A DNA stretch of 54,589 nucleotides, from the NCBI GenBank assembly GCA_001598975.1, contig BBXU01000855.1:1-54589 (forward strand), given 5' to 3'. The notes below the pieces were generated by a model. It did not search any database. It saw only the letters and a list, made by a program, of their open reading frames with translations, and was not told where the DNA came from. The position numbers were made by a program, and so were the translations under genes. Below are positions 13,401 to 23,400 of the stretch, in pieces (the stretch's first letter is position 1; each line of letters opens with the position of its first letter). Source of the stretch: Parachlorella kessleri (lineage: Eukaryota > Chlorophyta > Trebouxiophyceae > Chlorellales > Chlorellaceae).

Positions 13401-13504
13401 CAGATGAGAACGGTGGAGGCAGCGGGCCGCCCTCGCCTGCCAAAGCTGGCCAGCATGCGCTGGGAAACCCCATGAGAAGATCAATAGGGAACCGGGTGAT
13501 CTAG
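4443..13504 (+). CDS. Single-pass membrane receptor with TSP1 and EGF-like modules and a long SxIP-containing cytoplasmic tail
   Basis: Large multi-exon gene. The ATG at 4443 starts a signal peptide (MRTPLLFVLQLVYLL...) and an N-terminal domain of about 240 residues that I do not recognise. A polyproline hinge (5447-5520) and three thrombospondin type 1 repeats follow (W-S-x-C-x3-C-G pattern; about 5565-5710, 5893-6060, 6060-6420). Next come an EGF-like module (about 6427-6522), a CC-rich block with DACGVCGG and DECGVCDG motifs (about 6675-7200), a second EGF-like region (about 8025-8390) and a Pro/Ser stalk. One transmembrane helix (about 8780-8850, GGVLGGLAAAAIGIALFIFI) is followed by a stop-transfer RRRRHQR. 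The remaining exons, about 9050-13504, encode a Ser/Pro-rich cytoplasmic tail with a duplicated VP(R/K)LPLHKL motif and three SxIP motifs near the end. The intron at 12160 is GC-AG. Splice phases join consistently where checked. The tail could belong to a second gene, but I saw no internal start or stop supporting a split. Confidence 0.75.
8780..8866 (+). other. Transmembrane helix and stop-transfer segment of the receptor
   Basis: The exon at this position encodes a Gly/Ala/Ile-rich hydrophobic stretch of about 20 residues followed immediately by a cluster of Arg and His. Cys-rich extracellular modules lie upstream and Ser/Pro-rich sequence without paired cysteines lies downstream. This fixes a type I topology. 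Confidence 0.85.
13247..13339 (+). other. Cluster of three SxIP motifs in the receptor tail
   Basis: In the coding frame of the last exon, Ser-Arg-Ile-Pro occurs at 13247-13258 and 13310-13321, and Ser-Lys-Ile-Pro at 13328-13339. All lie in a Ser/Pro/Arg/Lys-rich disordered context. SxIP with nearby basic residues is the established ligand for the EB1 C-terminal domain at growing microtubule ends. Function here is inference. Confidence 0.6.
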
Positions 13505-14160
13505 TGAAGCGTATGAAGCCTTCTTGAATCCTGCTTGAAGCATAGCTGCCCTGGGTAGATTCCTGCCCATACTTGCTCGTTTCTGCTGTTGCATTTTGGC
13601 ATTCATCCTAGCTCCTTCAGCTACAGCTAAGGCAGGATTCGATATTTCAGCATGTTGTTGCATTAGGGTAGGCTAGAGTAGTCAGTTGCCACATCATGGT
13701 CAGTCATACCCAGTTGACAGGAGTTCTTGGCTTGCTTGCTTGAGTTGTATTGTGTTGCCTTTTTCAAGTTCCCGTCCAGCCGAGGCGCTGAATAAATGCC
13801 TCGAAGAGCTAGCTCAATGATGTTACACGCTGACAACGCAAGTCCAGTGTCGAGTGCGCAGCAAGGGAATATAATGCATCTTTCACATTTTATTGGGTCT
13901 TGAGCCAAGCTTGGCTATCCATGCTGAGCTGGCACCGCGTCGATGTCGGCCTTCCCCATCCCTCACTTCTCCAATGCAAGCAGTCCATGGACCAGATCTG
14001 GCCAGATCTTGAGGTTATCACTGCTTTGAAAGCTATTCCAAGGCTGGTGAAGAGCTGCAACTTGACTGGCTGCAGTATCAGCATCATATGTAAGCCTCCC
14101 CATGCATACCAACAAGCTACACAGCTGTAACCTCCAAGCGTTGTTCGTGGGGCTGCTTGC
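13505..14160. other. Intergenic region between receptor gene and first protease gene
   Basis: About 650 bases without a convincing coding exon. It probably contains the receptor 3' UTR and the first-protease promoter, and perhaps an unrecognised first exon (signal peptide) of the protease. Short open frames here show no family resemblance. Confidence 0.45.
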
Positions 14161-17100
14161 ATGCTCTGCCCTGTGCCAACCAGCAGGTGTGCTGTCTGGC
14201 TCACCGGCATTGACCAGTTGGGCTGTAAGTCTTATGCGTATGTATACCTGCAGCAGAATGCCAACCTAGCTGTGACCCAGGTGCAAGCCAAGGCAGGGAC
14301 CCATGCTGCGCCCTTCGATAACACCAGACGGTCGACCGGGACCTCTCCCACTGCTTGCCATCGCTGCCATGCAGGCGTCCGGCGGCAGCTTCAACAAGGC
14401 TTTGGCAGCTTCCCGCCCTTGGGGTTCCCGTCCATGAGCTCCCCGCCAGCAGGGCAGCAGTCCCCCTACCCCAGCAATGCCAGCAGCCCCTCTCCATCAC
14501 CCTCACCGCCGCCCTACTCCCCACCATCACCCTCACCCCCGCCCTACACCCCACCATCACCCTCACCCCCGCCCTACTCCCCGCCATCACCCAGCCCGTC
14601 ACCACCCAGTCCTTCACCTTATTTCCACCTCTCGCCGCCAGCGTACTCTCCACCCGCATGGAGCCCCCCTACCTACACACAGCCCAGCCCGTCCCCGCCT
14701 GCTAGACAACCTTCTTATCCATCACCGAGCCCGCCTCGCTACAGTCCACCGAGCTACCCTTCCCCCAGCCTCCCTGCATACTTCTCACCAAACCCCCCTT
14801 CTCACAGTCCGCCAAGCAGCCAACAAAGCCCTCCAACCAGCTATCTCTCGCCCTCTCCGCCGGCTTACAGCCCCCCAAGCAGCAGGTCCCCCTTTCCAAA
14901 CCCTTACGGCCCCTCAACCTACAGCCCCTCCATACATTATCTATCACCCAGCCCGCCGCCATACCCAACCCCTCGCCCCGAGCCACCCGGCTACTTCAGC
15001 CCTTCCCCCGGCCCGACTGCTTCCCCGCCGTATCCCTTTGAGAGTCCTTCACCGCTGCACTTGAGCCCCAGCCCAGAACAGTCCCCAGGCGTTAGCCTGT
15101 TCCCTTCTTCCAACCAAACCTCCCCAAGCCCTCCTTATCCCTCTCCCGCCGGACTCAATGCAAGCAGCAATCCTGCCCCGGGTGGTGGCTCGCCCGCACC
15201 GTCAGTCAGCCTCTTTCCTACGGCCAACCAAACCTCGCCCTCAGGAGTGCCGGCCCTCCCTCCAGTGCCAAGTAACACTAGCGCTGCCCCATCTGGCAAC
15301 TACACCTCACTCTCCCAGCCTGGTCCAGGTACGGAGGCTGTCCATGTGCGTTTCGGTCCTGAGTGGTGGCTGCTGGCGCAGCTTGCTCTGCTGCGTTGCT
15401 GGCGTCGGGTACCTGGGTGGTGATGGCGCACTCTGGAGGCGTGGCCTCTCATGTGTTGCATTGCCGCTCCCCGCCATCTCGAAAGACCAACGTGCCAGGG
15501 CCGCCCACATGGCGCAAAATTACCTAAGCCGAACTCAGTGACTAAGGCTGCGCAGGCAATGACACCAACCTGGCGGTGGTGCCAGCCAAGAAGGAGGTTG
15601 TGAATAGCGAGCTGCAGACTGCACTCACGGTGGGTGTGGCTCTGGCTTTTTGCGGTTCACAGAGCTGCTGTTGCTGCAAGCCAGACGAGTGAGGGGTACT
15701 TGGAGGGACAACAGATCTGCGGCTCACCACCACCCCAGCTCTTGGGCGTGATTTCTCCCTGAATGGCTTCTCCAGGCGGTTGCAAGATGGAACCAACGCC
15801 ATCCCAGGTACCACCAACCGCGAACTGCCATATGTATCTGTGCTGCAGAGTCCGCCCCAGTTCAACAACCTGTTCAGCAACTGGTCGACCACCTTTGGCA
15901 AGACATATGCCTCCAGCAGCGAGCAAGCTGACAGGCAGGACGTCTTCCGGCAGAACCTTGAGCGCATGGTGCGAATGTGAGTGTCTGTCCTCCTGCATGG
16001 GCATCTGGGTGTATGTGCAACCACAGGGAGTAGGTCTTACCAATCCATGGCGAGTTATAGTGGGTCCCAAAGGGGGCTTGCCTCGCTTCAGGTTTACATG
16101 GGGGACCTTACAAGCGCACAGTCTGTTTTACAAATGCAGCCGGTGCCATGCAGTGCATTATTGACAGTTACTACCCTGGCCTTGCAGCAACTCCCGCCCA
16201 GAGAACACGTTCTGGCTCCAGCCAGGGCCTTTCAGCGACCAAACAGACCAGGAGTTTGCAGCCAGCAACATGGGGGCGGGCTACTTTACCGGCCGCCGCC
16301 CCAACCCAAGTGCTGCTGGGCGGAAGCTGCTGGATGTGCAGCTGCTGCTGCCGGGATCTCCCAGTCCCAGCCCCGGCTCATCAACATCCGGGGTGTCCCT
16401 GCTGGGGAGCGCTCCACCACTAGGCAAGTAATATTTGCTGGAAGGCAAGCCCTGTCTGAGGCAATGTCTGAGACTGGTAAAAGTTTCAAGGTCGAACAAC
16501 GGATGCCGTGGTATCCCTGCGCTGTGTCTTGCAGCCCCTGCATGCTGTAATGCTGCAATCTGCCTTGGCTGCCTGGCACCTACATGTCTGTGATTTAGTG
16601 CTAAGAGGAGCCTCAATCCCAGCAGGCTCAGCCACCTGCAGCGATACTCCGCCATCGAGCGACTACACTTGTCAGCAGCAGGCCTCCTTTGGCAAGTGCA
16701 GTGAGGCCTTCATGCAAGGGTACTGCCAGGCCAGCTGTAACCGGTGTGGGCAGGGTGAGTTTCCCTGCGGGACATACTGCTGACCGCCAACAACAGGGCA
16801 AGCCTTTGTTAGGTAGTCATTGTGCATCCAGCCTGCACAGCTCCCTCAAAAGCACAAAGATGCTGCATCGCGTTTTTGGTGATTCACTGCAGCCATCTTG
16901 CTTCCACGAGAGTAAAACCCTAATGGCTAGCCCTGCAACTGCAAGCCCCACCACCCCAGGGACGTCATCACCGCCAGTCGGCACAGGCAGCCTGTCAGGA
17001 GGTGTGGTTCCCGACTACAAGGACTGGGTGGCAGAGGGGAAGGTCTCCGCTGTGAAGGACCAGCAGAATGTGAGTGCAGTGGACTGGGCGGGAAGGGCGG

Positions 17101-19181
17101 CTGTGTGCGAGGTTCCTTGCATTCCGGTGAAGGGTCCCATCAATGCAGCTTTCTTGGACAGCTGGGTGCACGCTGTGACGAGCTAGCATGCGGATTTTGC
17201 ATCTGTTCAAGGCAGGTTAATCCCACTGGTTGTATGTTGACTTTCCACCTAAGAAGTCTTGACGCTGGACGGCACAACCACTGTCAGTCCCCCTTGACCC
17301 GCTGATGCAGTGTGGGTCCTGCTGGGCCTTCTCAGCAGCAGCAGGTACGCAGCAATGCAGCTACATCTCGGTTGCATGGTGTAGGTTGGAAGACCAGGCG
17401 TGCTGCATCCAATCGCCACATCTCTCCCGACATGGACTTGTTGTGTGCTTCGTTCTGGCCAAGCAGTGGGGCGCCCTACCCTGCAGCAGCTTGCCACATG
17501 AGCTGTCGGTCACAACTCCCCCCTCGCCTATGCCCTGCTGGCACGCGCAGCCTTTGAGAGCAAACTGGCCATCGAGCAGGGCATTTCCTGGGACCAGTCA
17601 GTACAGCAGCTGTTGGACTGCGTGGACGACTCCAGCGGCTACACAGCGCGCACAGGGTGTGGGCCCGGCATGTCAACTGAGGCCATGGGCTTCCTGGCGT
17701 CCCGGGGAGGGGCCAGCGCTTCCTCCTATGGGAGCTACCAGGCCAAGAAAGGCAGCTGCAGGACCGGGGTGACCACGGCGCACCACATCACGTCTAGCCC
17801 TGGGTACCGGGACATCACCCCTGCAAGCGCGACGGAGCTGATGAAGGTGCGGTTGTGTGGCTAGTGTTTGTGAAAGAAGGGGCTGACAGCTGTGCCTTTT
17901 GCGATGGTCCTTGGGGGAATCAGCTGGGGTGAGCCAGGCGTGCGAGCCAAGGCTTTCTGCTGCATGCCCCCCCCCCACAACAGCAGGGCTTTTGCTTCGC
18001 CCCGCCCTTCGACAAGCATGCAAGCTAGCTAGCCCGATGTGTATGCCTACAGCACACCCCGCCCTTGTCTAGACTGCAGGCCGTGGCTCAGCAGCCCGTG
18101 GTAGTGCTGGTTTGGTGGCCAGCCTATGTGAGAGACGTCAGAGGTGGGCTCCTGATTCCAAATCTTCGCATGAGCGAACGTGCTGCGGTAGCTGCCTATG
18201 CAAACCAAACGTTTGTGTGCATGCGTGTGTGAATTCGCAGCGCCCCGCCCCGGTATGGCTTGCAGAGGCACCAGCAGTGGTCCCCACGCCCTCCGCAGAA
18301 CACAAGCTGAAACTATGGCTAGCTGGAGCCACATTGCTAAGCTGAGCGCCAGGCTGCTGCGCCCCTGGCAGCAGGCTTGTTCAACGGGGGCTGCCCGAGC
18401 AAGCCAGCAGACAGCGAGGACGCCGACGGGCAGTACAGCTCCCAGTATGGGGTGGGAGCCAACCACGAGGTGGGAAGCGGGTTTGTTGGCTGCTCGCGGA
18501 AGGCACTCAGGAGCCTAGAGGGAGCTCCCAGGCAGCTGGAAGGGTACTAGTCTGCCCAGCAAGCGCCTATCGTAGTCGTGCAGTTCTGCTGTCACTGCTA
18601 ACATGAATTCACTGGACAGTTGAGAGAGCCTGAGGAACCGCTACGCCCCTGCCCCTGCAGATGCTGGTGGTGGGGTATGACGCCCGGGGCGGCATCGGGG
18701 CCCCCAACAGCTACTTTAAGGTCAAGGTGAGGTGTGGGGGGCCTTCACAAGCGAGCCTTGTAATCCCCTGGTGCAGCGTGGCGGCTCTGCGCTGCATTGG
18801 ACGCTATTTGGGTGACCATCCCGTAGGGCTTGGTGGTGCCAGTGCAGGTTTGCACAGCACACTATAGGCCTGGCAGAAACTGGCAGCACCAGGCAGTGAT
18901 GGGGCTATACGGGTAATATTTTGGAGGCCCATGCCATGGCACATGCATTGGCCAGTGCATGTGAGTGTGAGTGTGTACATGACAAGCTAACGGAGTGGTG
19001 CTTATGTACCAACCAGCCGAACAGGGTGGCCAACTTGCGCTGCTGCTGCAAGGTCATGCAGAACAGCTGGGGCACGGCTGTGGGCAACAGCGGCTACTTC
19101 AACCTCCACATGCAACCTGATGGCTCTGGAGGCATCTGCGGGCTCTACTCAGCCCCGGTTGCCCCGCTGGACGTCAGCTGA
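14161..19181 (+). CDS. Secreted papain-family cysteine protease with proline-rich N-terminal region, I29-like prodomain and ShK domain
   Basis: First of two tandem paralogues. Order of parts: a proline-rich region (about 14410-15330) with repeated SPPPYSPPSPSP-type sequence and Asn-x-Thr sequons; a short exon (about 15551-15629); an I29-like prodomain in two exons (about 15850-15976 and 16187-16423); a six-cysteine ShK domain (16625-16755); and the C1A catalytic domain. The active Cys lies in CGSCWAF (17311-17345), preceded by the oxyanion Gln of KDQQN. The catalytic His is in ANHEMLVVGYD (around 18465-18690) and the Asn in QNSWGT (about 19055). Stop TGA at 19179-19181. The intron at 16424 uses a GC donor. 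The start is unresolved: an acceptor at 14373 opens the exon encoding RRQLQQGFG, and the signal peptide may lie upstream. Probably secreted and wall- or matrix-associated. All catalytic residues are present, so it should be active after prodomain removal. Confidence 0.85.
14410..15330 (+). repeat. Proline-rich low-complexity coding region of the first protease
   Basis: Near-tandem SPPPY(S/T)PPSPSP units, strongest at 14490-14610, then looser Ser-Pro-Pro-rich sequence. It resembles hydroxyproline-rich cell-wall glycoproteins of green algae. Long open frames on the opposite strand here are composition artefacts. Confidence 0.85.
16625..16755 (+). other. ShK-type six-cysteine domain exon
   Basis: One exon encodes six cysteines in the order C-x10-C-x8-C-x8-C-x3-C-x2-C with an initial C-S-D, matching the ShK family pattern. 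It is flanked by a GC-AG intron upstream (16424-16624) and a GT intron downstream. ShK modules are common accessory domains of secreted enzymes in algae and animals; nothing here suggests a toxin. The tandem paralogue has no equivalent exon. Confidence 0.8.
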
Positions 19182-20472
19182 GGTATAGTTGCTGGTAGGC
19201 ACGTTCAATGGAGCTGCACCCCGTCCAATGCGTTTTGAAAGGATGATGGGCCCTGTGGTGGATGGGTCACTTTGGTGGATGACCCACTCCGCCGGAGCTG
19301 GTTTTAGGTGCATACAAAAGCAAAGTCATACAACTGAAATTCAGTGGCGCGTGCATGTGAGTAGGTTGATGTTACCTTTTGTATTAATCCTCGTAAAGTA
19401 CTCACCTTGTGACTAGCAGCGTGTCAAGTGACAATCTTAGGCACTGCCCCGCACGTGCTTACACGCTCCTGGCTTGTGCGCACAGCATACGCCTGTTTTC
19501 TACTGCCCCTGCTTCAGTCCAGTTGCAACTACTCTTCCAGTGGCCTTAGCTGATCTTGTGGAGAGGACTACTGGCTCAGCAGGCTCATTCTGCTCCAGCC
19601 CTGTCAGTCCAGCCCAGCTCTCACTCCCTGTTTGCACTACCTACCACCCATGCTAATAAGCTCATGTAATGTCCAACAGACAGCCCTCTCCACATGGCTT
19701 CCGTGTACAGCGGAAGAAAGTAGCGCCACCAACCCCCGGAACCAACTACGCATGGTTCAGTGATAAAGTCAGCGATGTCCGTGACGGACAGGTTTTCTGC
19801 AGGCAAACCAGCGCGCCTGCGGGTGACAGATTTGTGGGCGCCAGCCCTGCTCCGTTGAAGTATTATAGAGAGCACATCTTACTGCTACGGCATTGCTAAA
19901 CACTCCTTCGTCTTACGTAAATGACTTAACTTGGGTGCTGCGAAATTACCTTCACTGGAGGTAGCAGCTTCACATGCCTTCTGCCGCACGCTGAGGTGGC
20001 AAAGCGCGGAGATGTTCGGTGGGGCGCTAGGTCCACAGGCCACGACGTTGTGCAACATTTCTACACCAGCTTATGTATCATCCAACATGATGACCATGTT
20101 ACCCTGCTGGCGTTGCATTGGGTAAGGCCCTTGTTAGTTTTCCTGGGCGTTGAGCTGTGCCTTGACCCCCCTTGCAATTGATATGGATACAAACCACTAG
20201 TATTAGGTGATGTACACCAGCCTTGCAGTGGTGCTGCTGCTCTTGACAAGCCTCAACTTTGGTGCAATACGTCAGGAAGCAGGCGAGTAGCCAGTTGAGG
20301 CTCCACTGCTCAGCCGTGTGGGTTTTGATCACCAACCTGCTGCCTGTAAGGTCAGCACGAACTTCACAACAATCCTACGAGGCCAGTTTCACGCTGCCAG
20401 GTTGCCCATTATAAGAGCCCGCCACCTTTCCGAATAGGTTGTGCCTCAAGTGGGGGGAGGGAGATACTGGGG
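19182..20472. other. Intergenic region between the two protease paralogues
   Basis: About 1.3 kb with no supported gene. A TGTAA (chlorophyte-type polyadenylation motif) lies near 19665, but it is far from the stop codon. The rest should contain the promoter, and possibly a first exon, of the second protease. Confidence 0.45.
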
Positions 20473-23400
20473 CGTGCTTTCCTTGTTGCTGCAGCGGTCC
20501 TGAGTCTCCATGGGGCTTATGAGCGGCAGCTTCAACAGCAAGGCATGGGCAACGAGCCTACCCGCCTGGGCTTCCCGCCAGTGACCGTCCCCCAAGCAAG
20601 CCAGCCGCCCTCTGACAGCAGCACACACCCTCCCACATCAGCTCCGTCTTCAGGCTTCCCCTCAGCCGGGCAGCCTCCGGCAGATAACATCGGCGGCAGC
20701 ATTCTCCCCCTTAGCTTCCCCTCAGCTGGTGTACCGCCCGTGGGTAACGACGGCGGCAGCGGCCAACCCGTGCAGCCTCAAACCCCGCCACCAGCGCCCT
20801 CTCACCCACCACCTTCTACAGTCAACCCTCCTGCCTATTCCCAGGCCTCGCAGCCTGCCTCCTCACTTCCTCCCAGCTTTCTCCCTGTTGGCTTGCCGAC
20901 AGGCACGCAGCCACCCCCGCCGGCACCCCCAGAAAACCAGCCAAACTCTCTATCCCCATCAAACAGTGCCCTAAAACCACTACCCTACCCCCCACCAAGC
21001 ATCCCAAGCCCACCACCAAGCATCCCAAGCCCCCCAACCTACTTCCCAGCAAACCTCCCCAGCCCACCACCTTACCCCCTATCCAGCATACCCAGCGCAT
21101 CTTCCTACAGCCCACCCAGCTATCTCCCGCCCAGCCCGCCTGCAACCACCCCACCCAGCTATCCGCCATCCAGCCCGTCCTCACCCAGCCCACCAGCGTA
21201 CAACCCTGCAGTCCCCCTCTCCCCGTCACCCGGTCCGCAAACACTCCCTCTGTTCCCTGGCTACTCACCACCATCCTCGCCATACCCTGAAGAGAGCCCA
21301 CCTCTTCCCTTTGCGACTAGCCCAGAGGTGTCCCCTCCTGTCAGCTTGCTGTCTGCAGTCCCTGGCATGACCCCCAACTCGTCACCCGCGGTCAGCGCAC
21401 CACCAGCAGCAGACTACCCCAGCCCGTCACCTGGGGCTGGCTTGCTCCCTACAGCCCCTGACATGTCTCCCAACCCGTCACCAGCGGTCAGCCCACCACC
21501 AGCAGCAGACTACCCCAGTCCTTCACCTGGGGTTGACTTGCTCCCTACAGCCCCTGACATGTCTCCCAGCCCGTCTCTTGGGATCAGCCCCTCACCACCG
21601 CCAGCAGACTACCCCAGCCAGTCACCTGGGGTTGACTTGCTCCCTGCAGCCCCTGACATGTCTCACAGCCCTTCTCCTGGGATCAGCCCCTCACCACCTC
21701 CAGCAGACTACCCCAGCCCAGCACCCGTGGTTGGCTTGATCCCAACAGCCACTGAGACCTCGCCCAGCCCGTCACCCGCGACCAGCCCACCAATACCAGC
21801 AGACTACCCCAGCCCCTCACCAGCTATGAGCCCACCAACCCCTGCAAACTACCCTAGCCCGCCACCCGCAGTGAGCGCATCCCCGACAGCCAGTGAGACC
21901 TCCCCTGCTTCCTTCGTTGCCTGCAGCGAGCCCGCCCCCGCCAGCCAATGAAACCTTGCCTGGTCCCTCCCCAGCAGGCAGCCTGCCGCTGCCAGCTAAT
22001 GAGACCTCCCCGACAGCCAGCCTGCCGCTGCCAGCTAATGAGACCTCCCCGGTCATGTCACCCGCGCCTGGCCTGGCACCGGAAGCCTCCCTTCCTCCGC
22101 CATCCAGTGAACCCACGCCTGGCGCTTCTCCAGCACCCAGTCTGCCAGTGCCAGGCAACGAGACCACACCTGGAGTGTCACCGACAGCCAGCTTACCACC
22201 TCCAGCAAGTGAGATGTCCCCCGCCACGCCATTAGCAGTCAGCCTGCCACCACCAGCAAACCAAACCTCTCCTGGGGTGGGTGGAGCTGTCAGCCCGCCG
22301 CTAGCAGCCAACGCGACCGCGCCTGGTGTGTCCCCACCTGCCAGCGCGCTCCCGCCAACAAGCAACCAGACTGCCCCCGGTGCGTCTCCGGCAGTGGGTG
22401 TGCCCCCAGCAGCCAACGAGACCGCGCCTGGCGTGTCACCGGCAGTCAGCTCGCCACCGAATGGCAGCCAGAGTGCCCCCACTGTGTCGCAAGTGGTTGG
22501 TGTGACCCCAGCAACCAACGAGACCGCAACTGGTGTGTCACCGGCAGTCAGCTTGCTACCGACCGGCAACCAGACTGCCCCTCCAGTTCTACCTCCTGCA
22601 GCCCCTCAGGCTGGTAGTGCCACGCCACCAACAGGCAACTATACCTCACTCCTCCAACCAATGCCCGGTAAGGAGAACACCACTGATGTGCTGGCTTCAG
22701 GGCGGCTAGGACTTGATGGCAGCTATGTCATGAACTGCCGCTGTACCATACATGGGGAAGGATAGGTCCGCCGTACCACCAGAGGCTCATAATGGTCTGC
22801 ACACTCGGCGGCTCGCATTATATAGGGAGCCATACATCAGGGGGCTCAGAACACAATTGCATAGATGCTTGCAGGGAACGACACGAGCCTTGCAGAGGTG
22901 CCTGTGAGGAAACAAACTGTGAACAGTGAGATCCAGGCTGCACTCGCGGTGGGTGGTGCACTTTCTAGTCAAAGACTGCGTGGCTGTGCTGGGTGCATGG
23001 TCCTATGACGAAGAATGATGAGCTACTTCTTGGTTAAATTGACATACATGTGGTTACGCGGCCCTTGCACAGCTGCAGATGGATTGCAGGGATATATCGG
23101 GACTGTCCCCCAGCACTTTTACTTTGCCAATCGCCCAATGTCTTGCTGCTGCAGAGCCCCCTCCAGTTCAGCAACCTCTTCAGCAATTGGACAAGCACGT
23201 ACGGCAAGGCATATGCCAATGACACTGAGCAGGCGGCGAGGCAGGAAGTCTTCCGGCAAAATCTCCAGCGCATGGTGCAAATGTGAGTGACTGGGCCGCT
23301 GCCCTGTACGTTTAGATGCATGCATGGCAGGCGCCGGCAGGACACGGGGTCTCTGCTGAGTCAGCAATCAGCCACACTGTGGTCCACCCTGCCCCCCTTT

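Noticed and set aside
16625..16755. Reading the ShK domain as a toxin gene
   Set aside because: It is one internal domain of a protease with prodomain and catalytic domain. ShK modules are widespread in secreted enzymes, and there is no stand-alone small secreted peptide.
20822..21301. Minus-strand open frames opposite proline-rich coding sequence (also 14201-14659 and 14702-14986)
   Set aside because: Gly/Trp/Val-rich antisense of Pro-rich codons; composition artefact.
21817..22569. 250-codon open frame on the minus strand, rich in Gly/Ala/Thr
   Set aside because: It is the antisense of the proline- and sequon-rich repeat region. GC-rich repeats with a three-base period leave long open antisense frames; there is no start context or domain.
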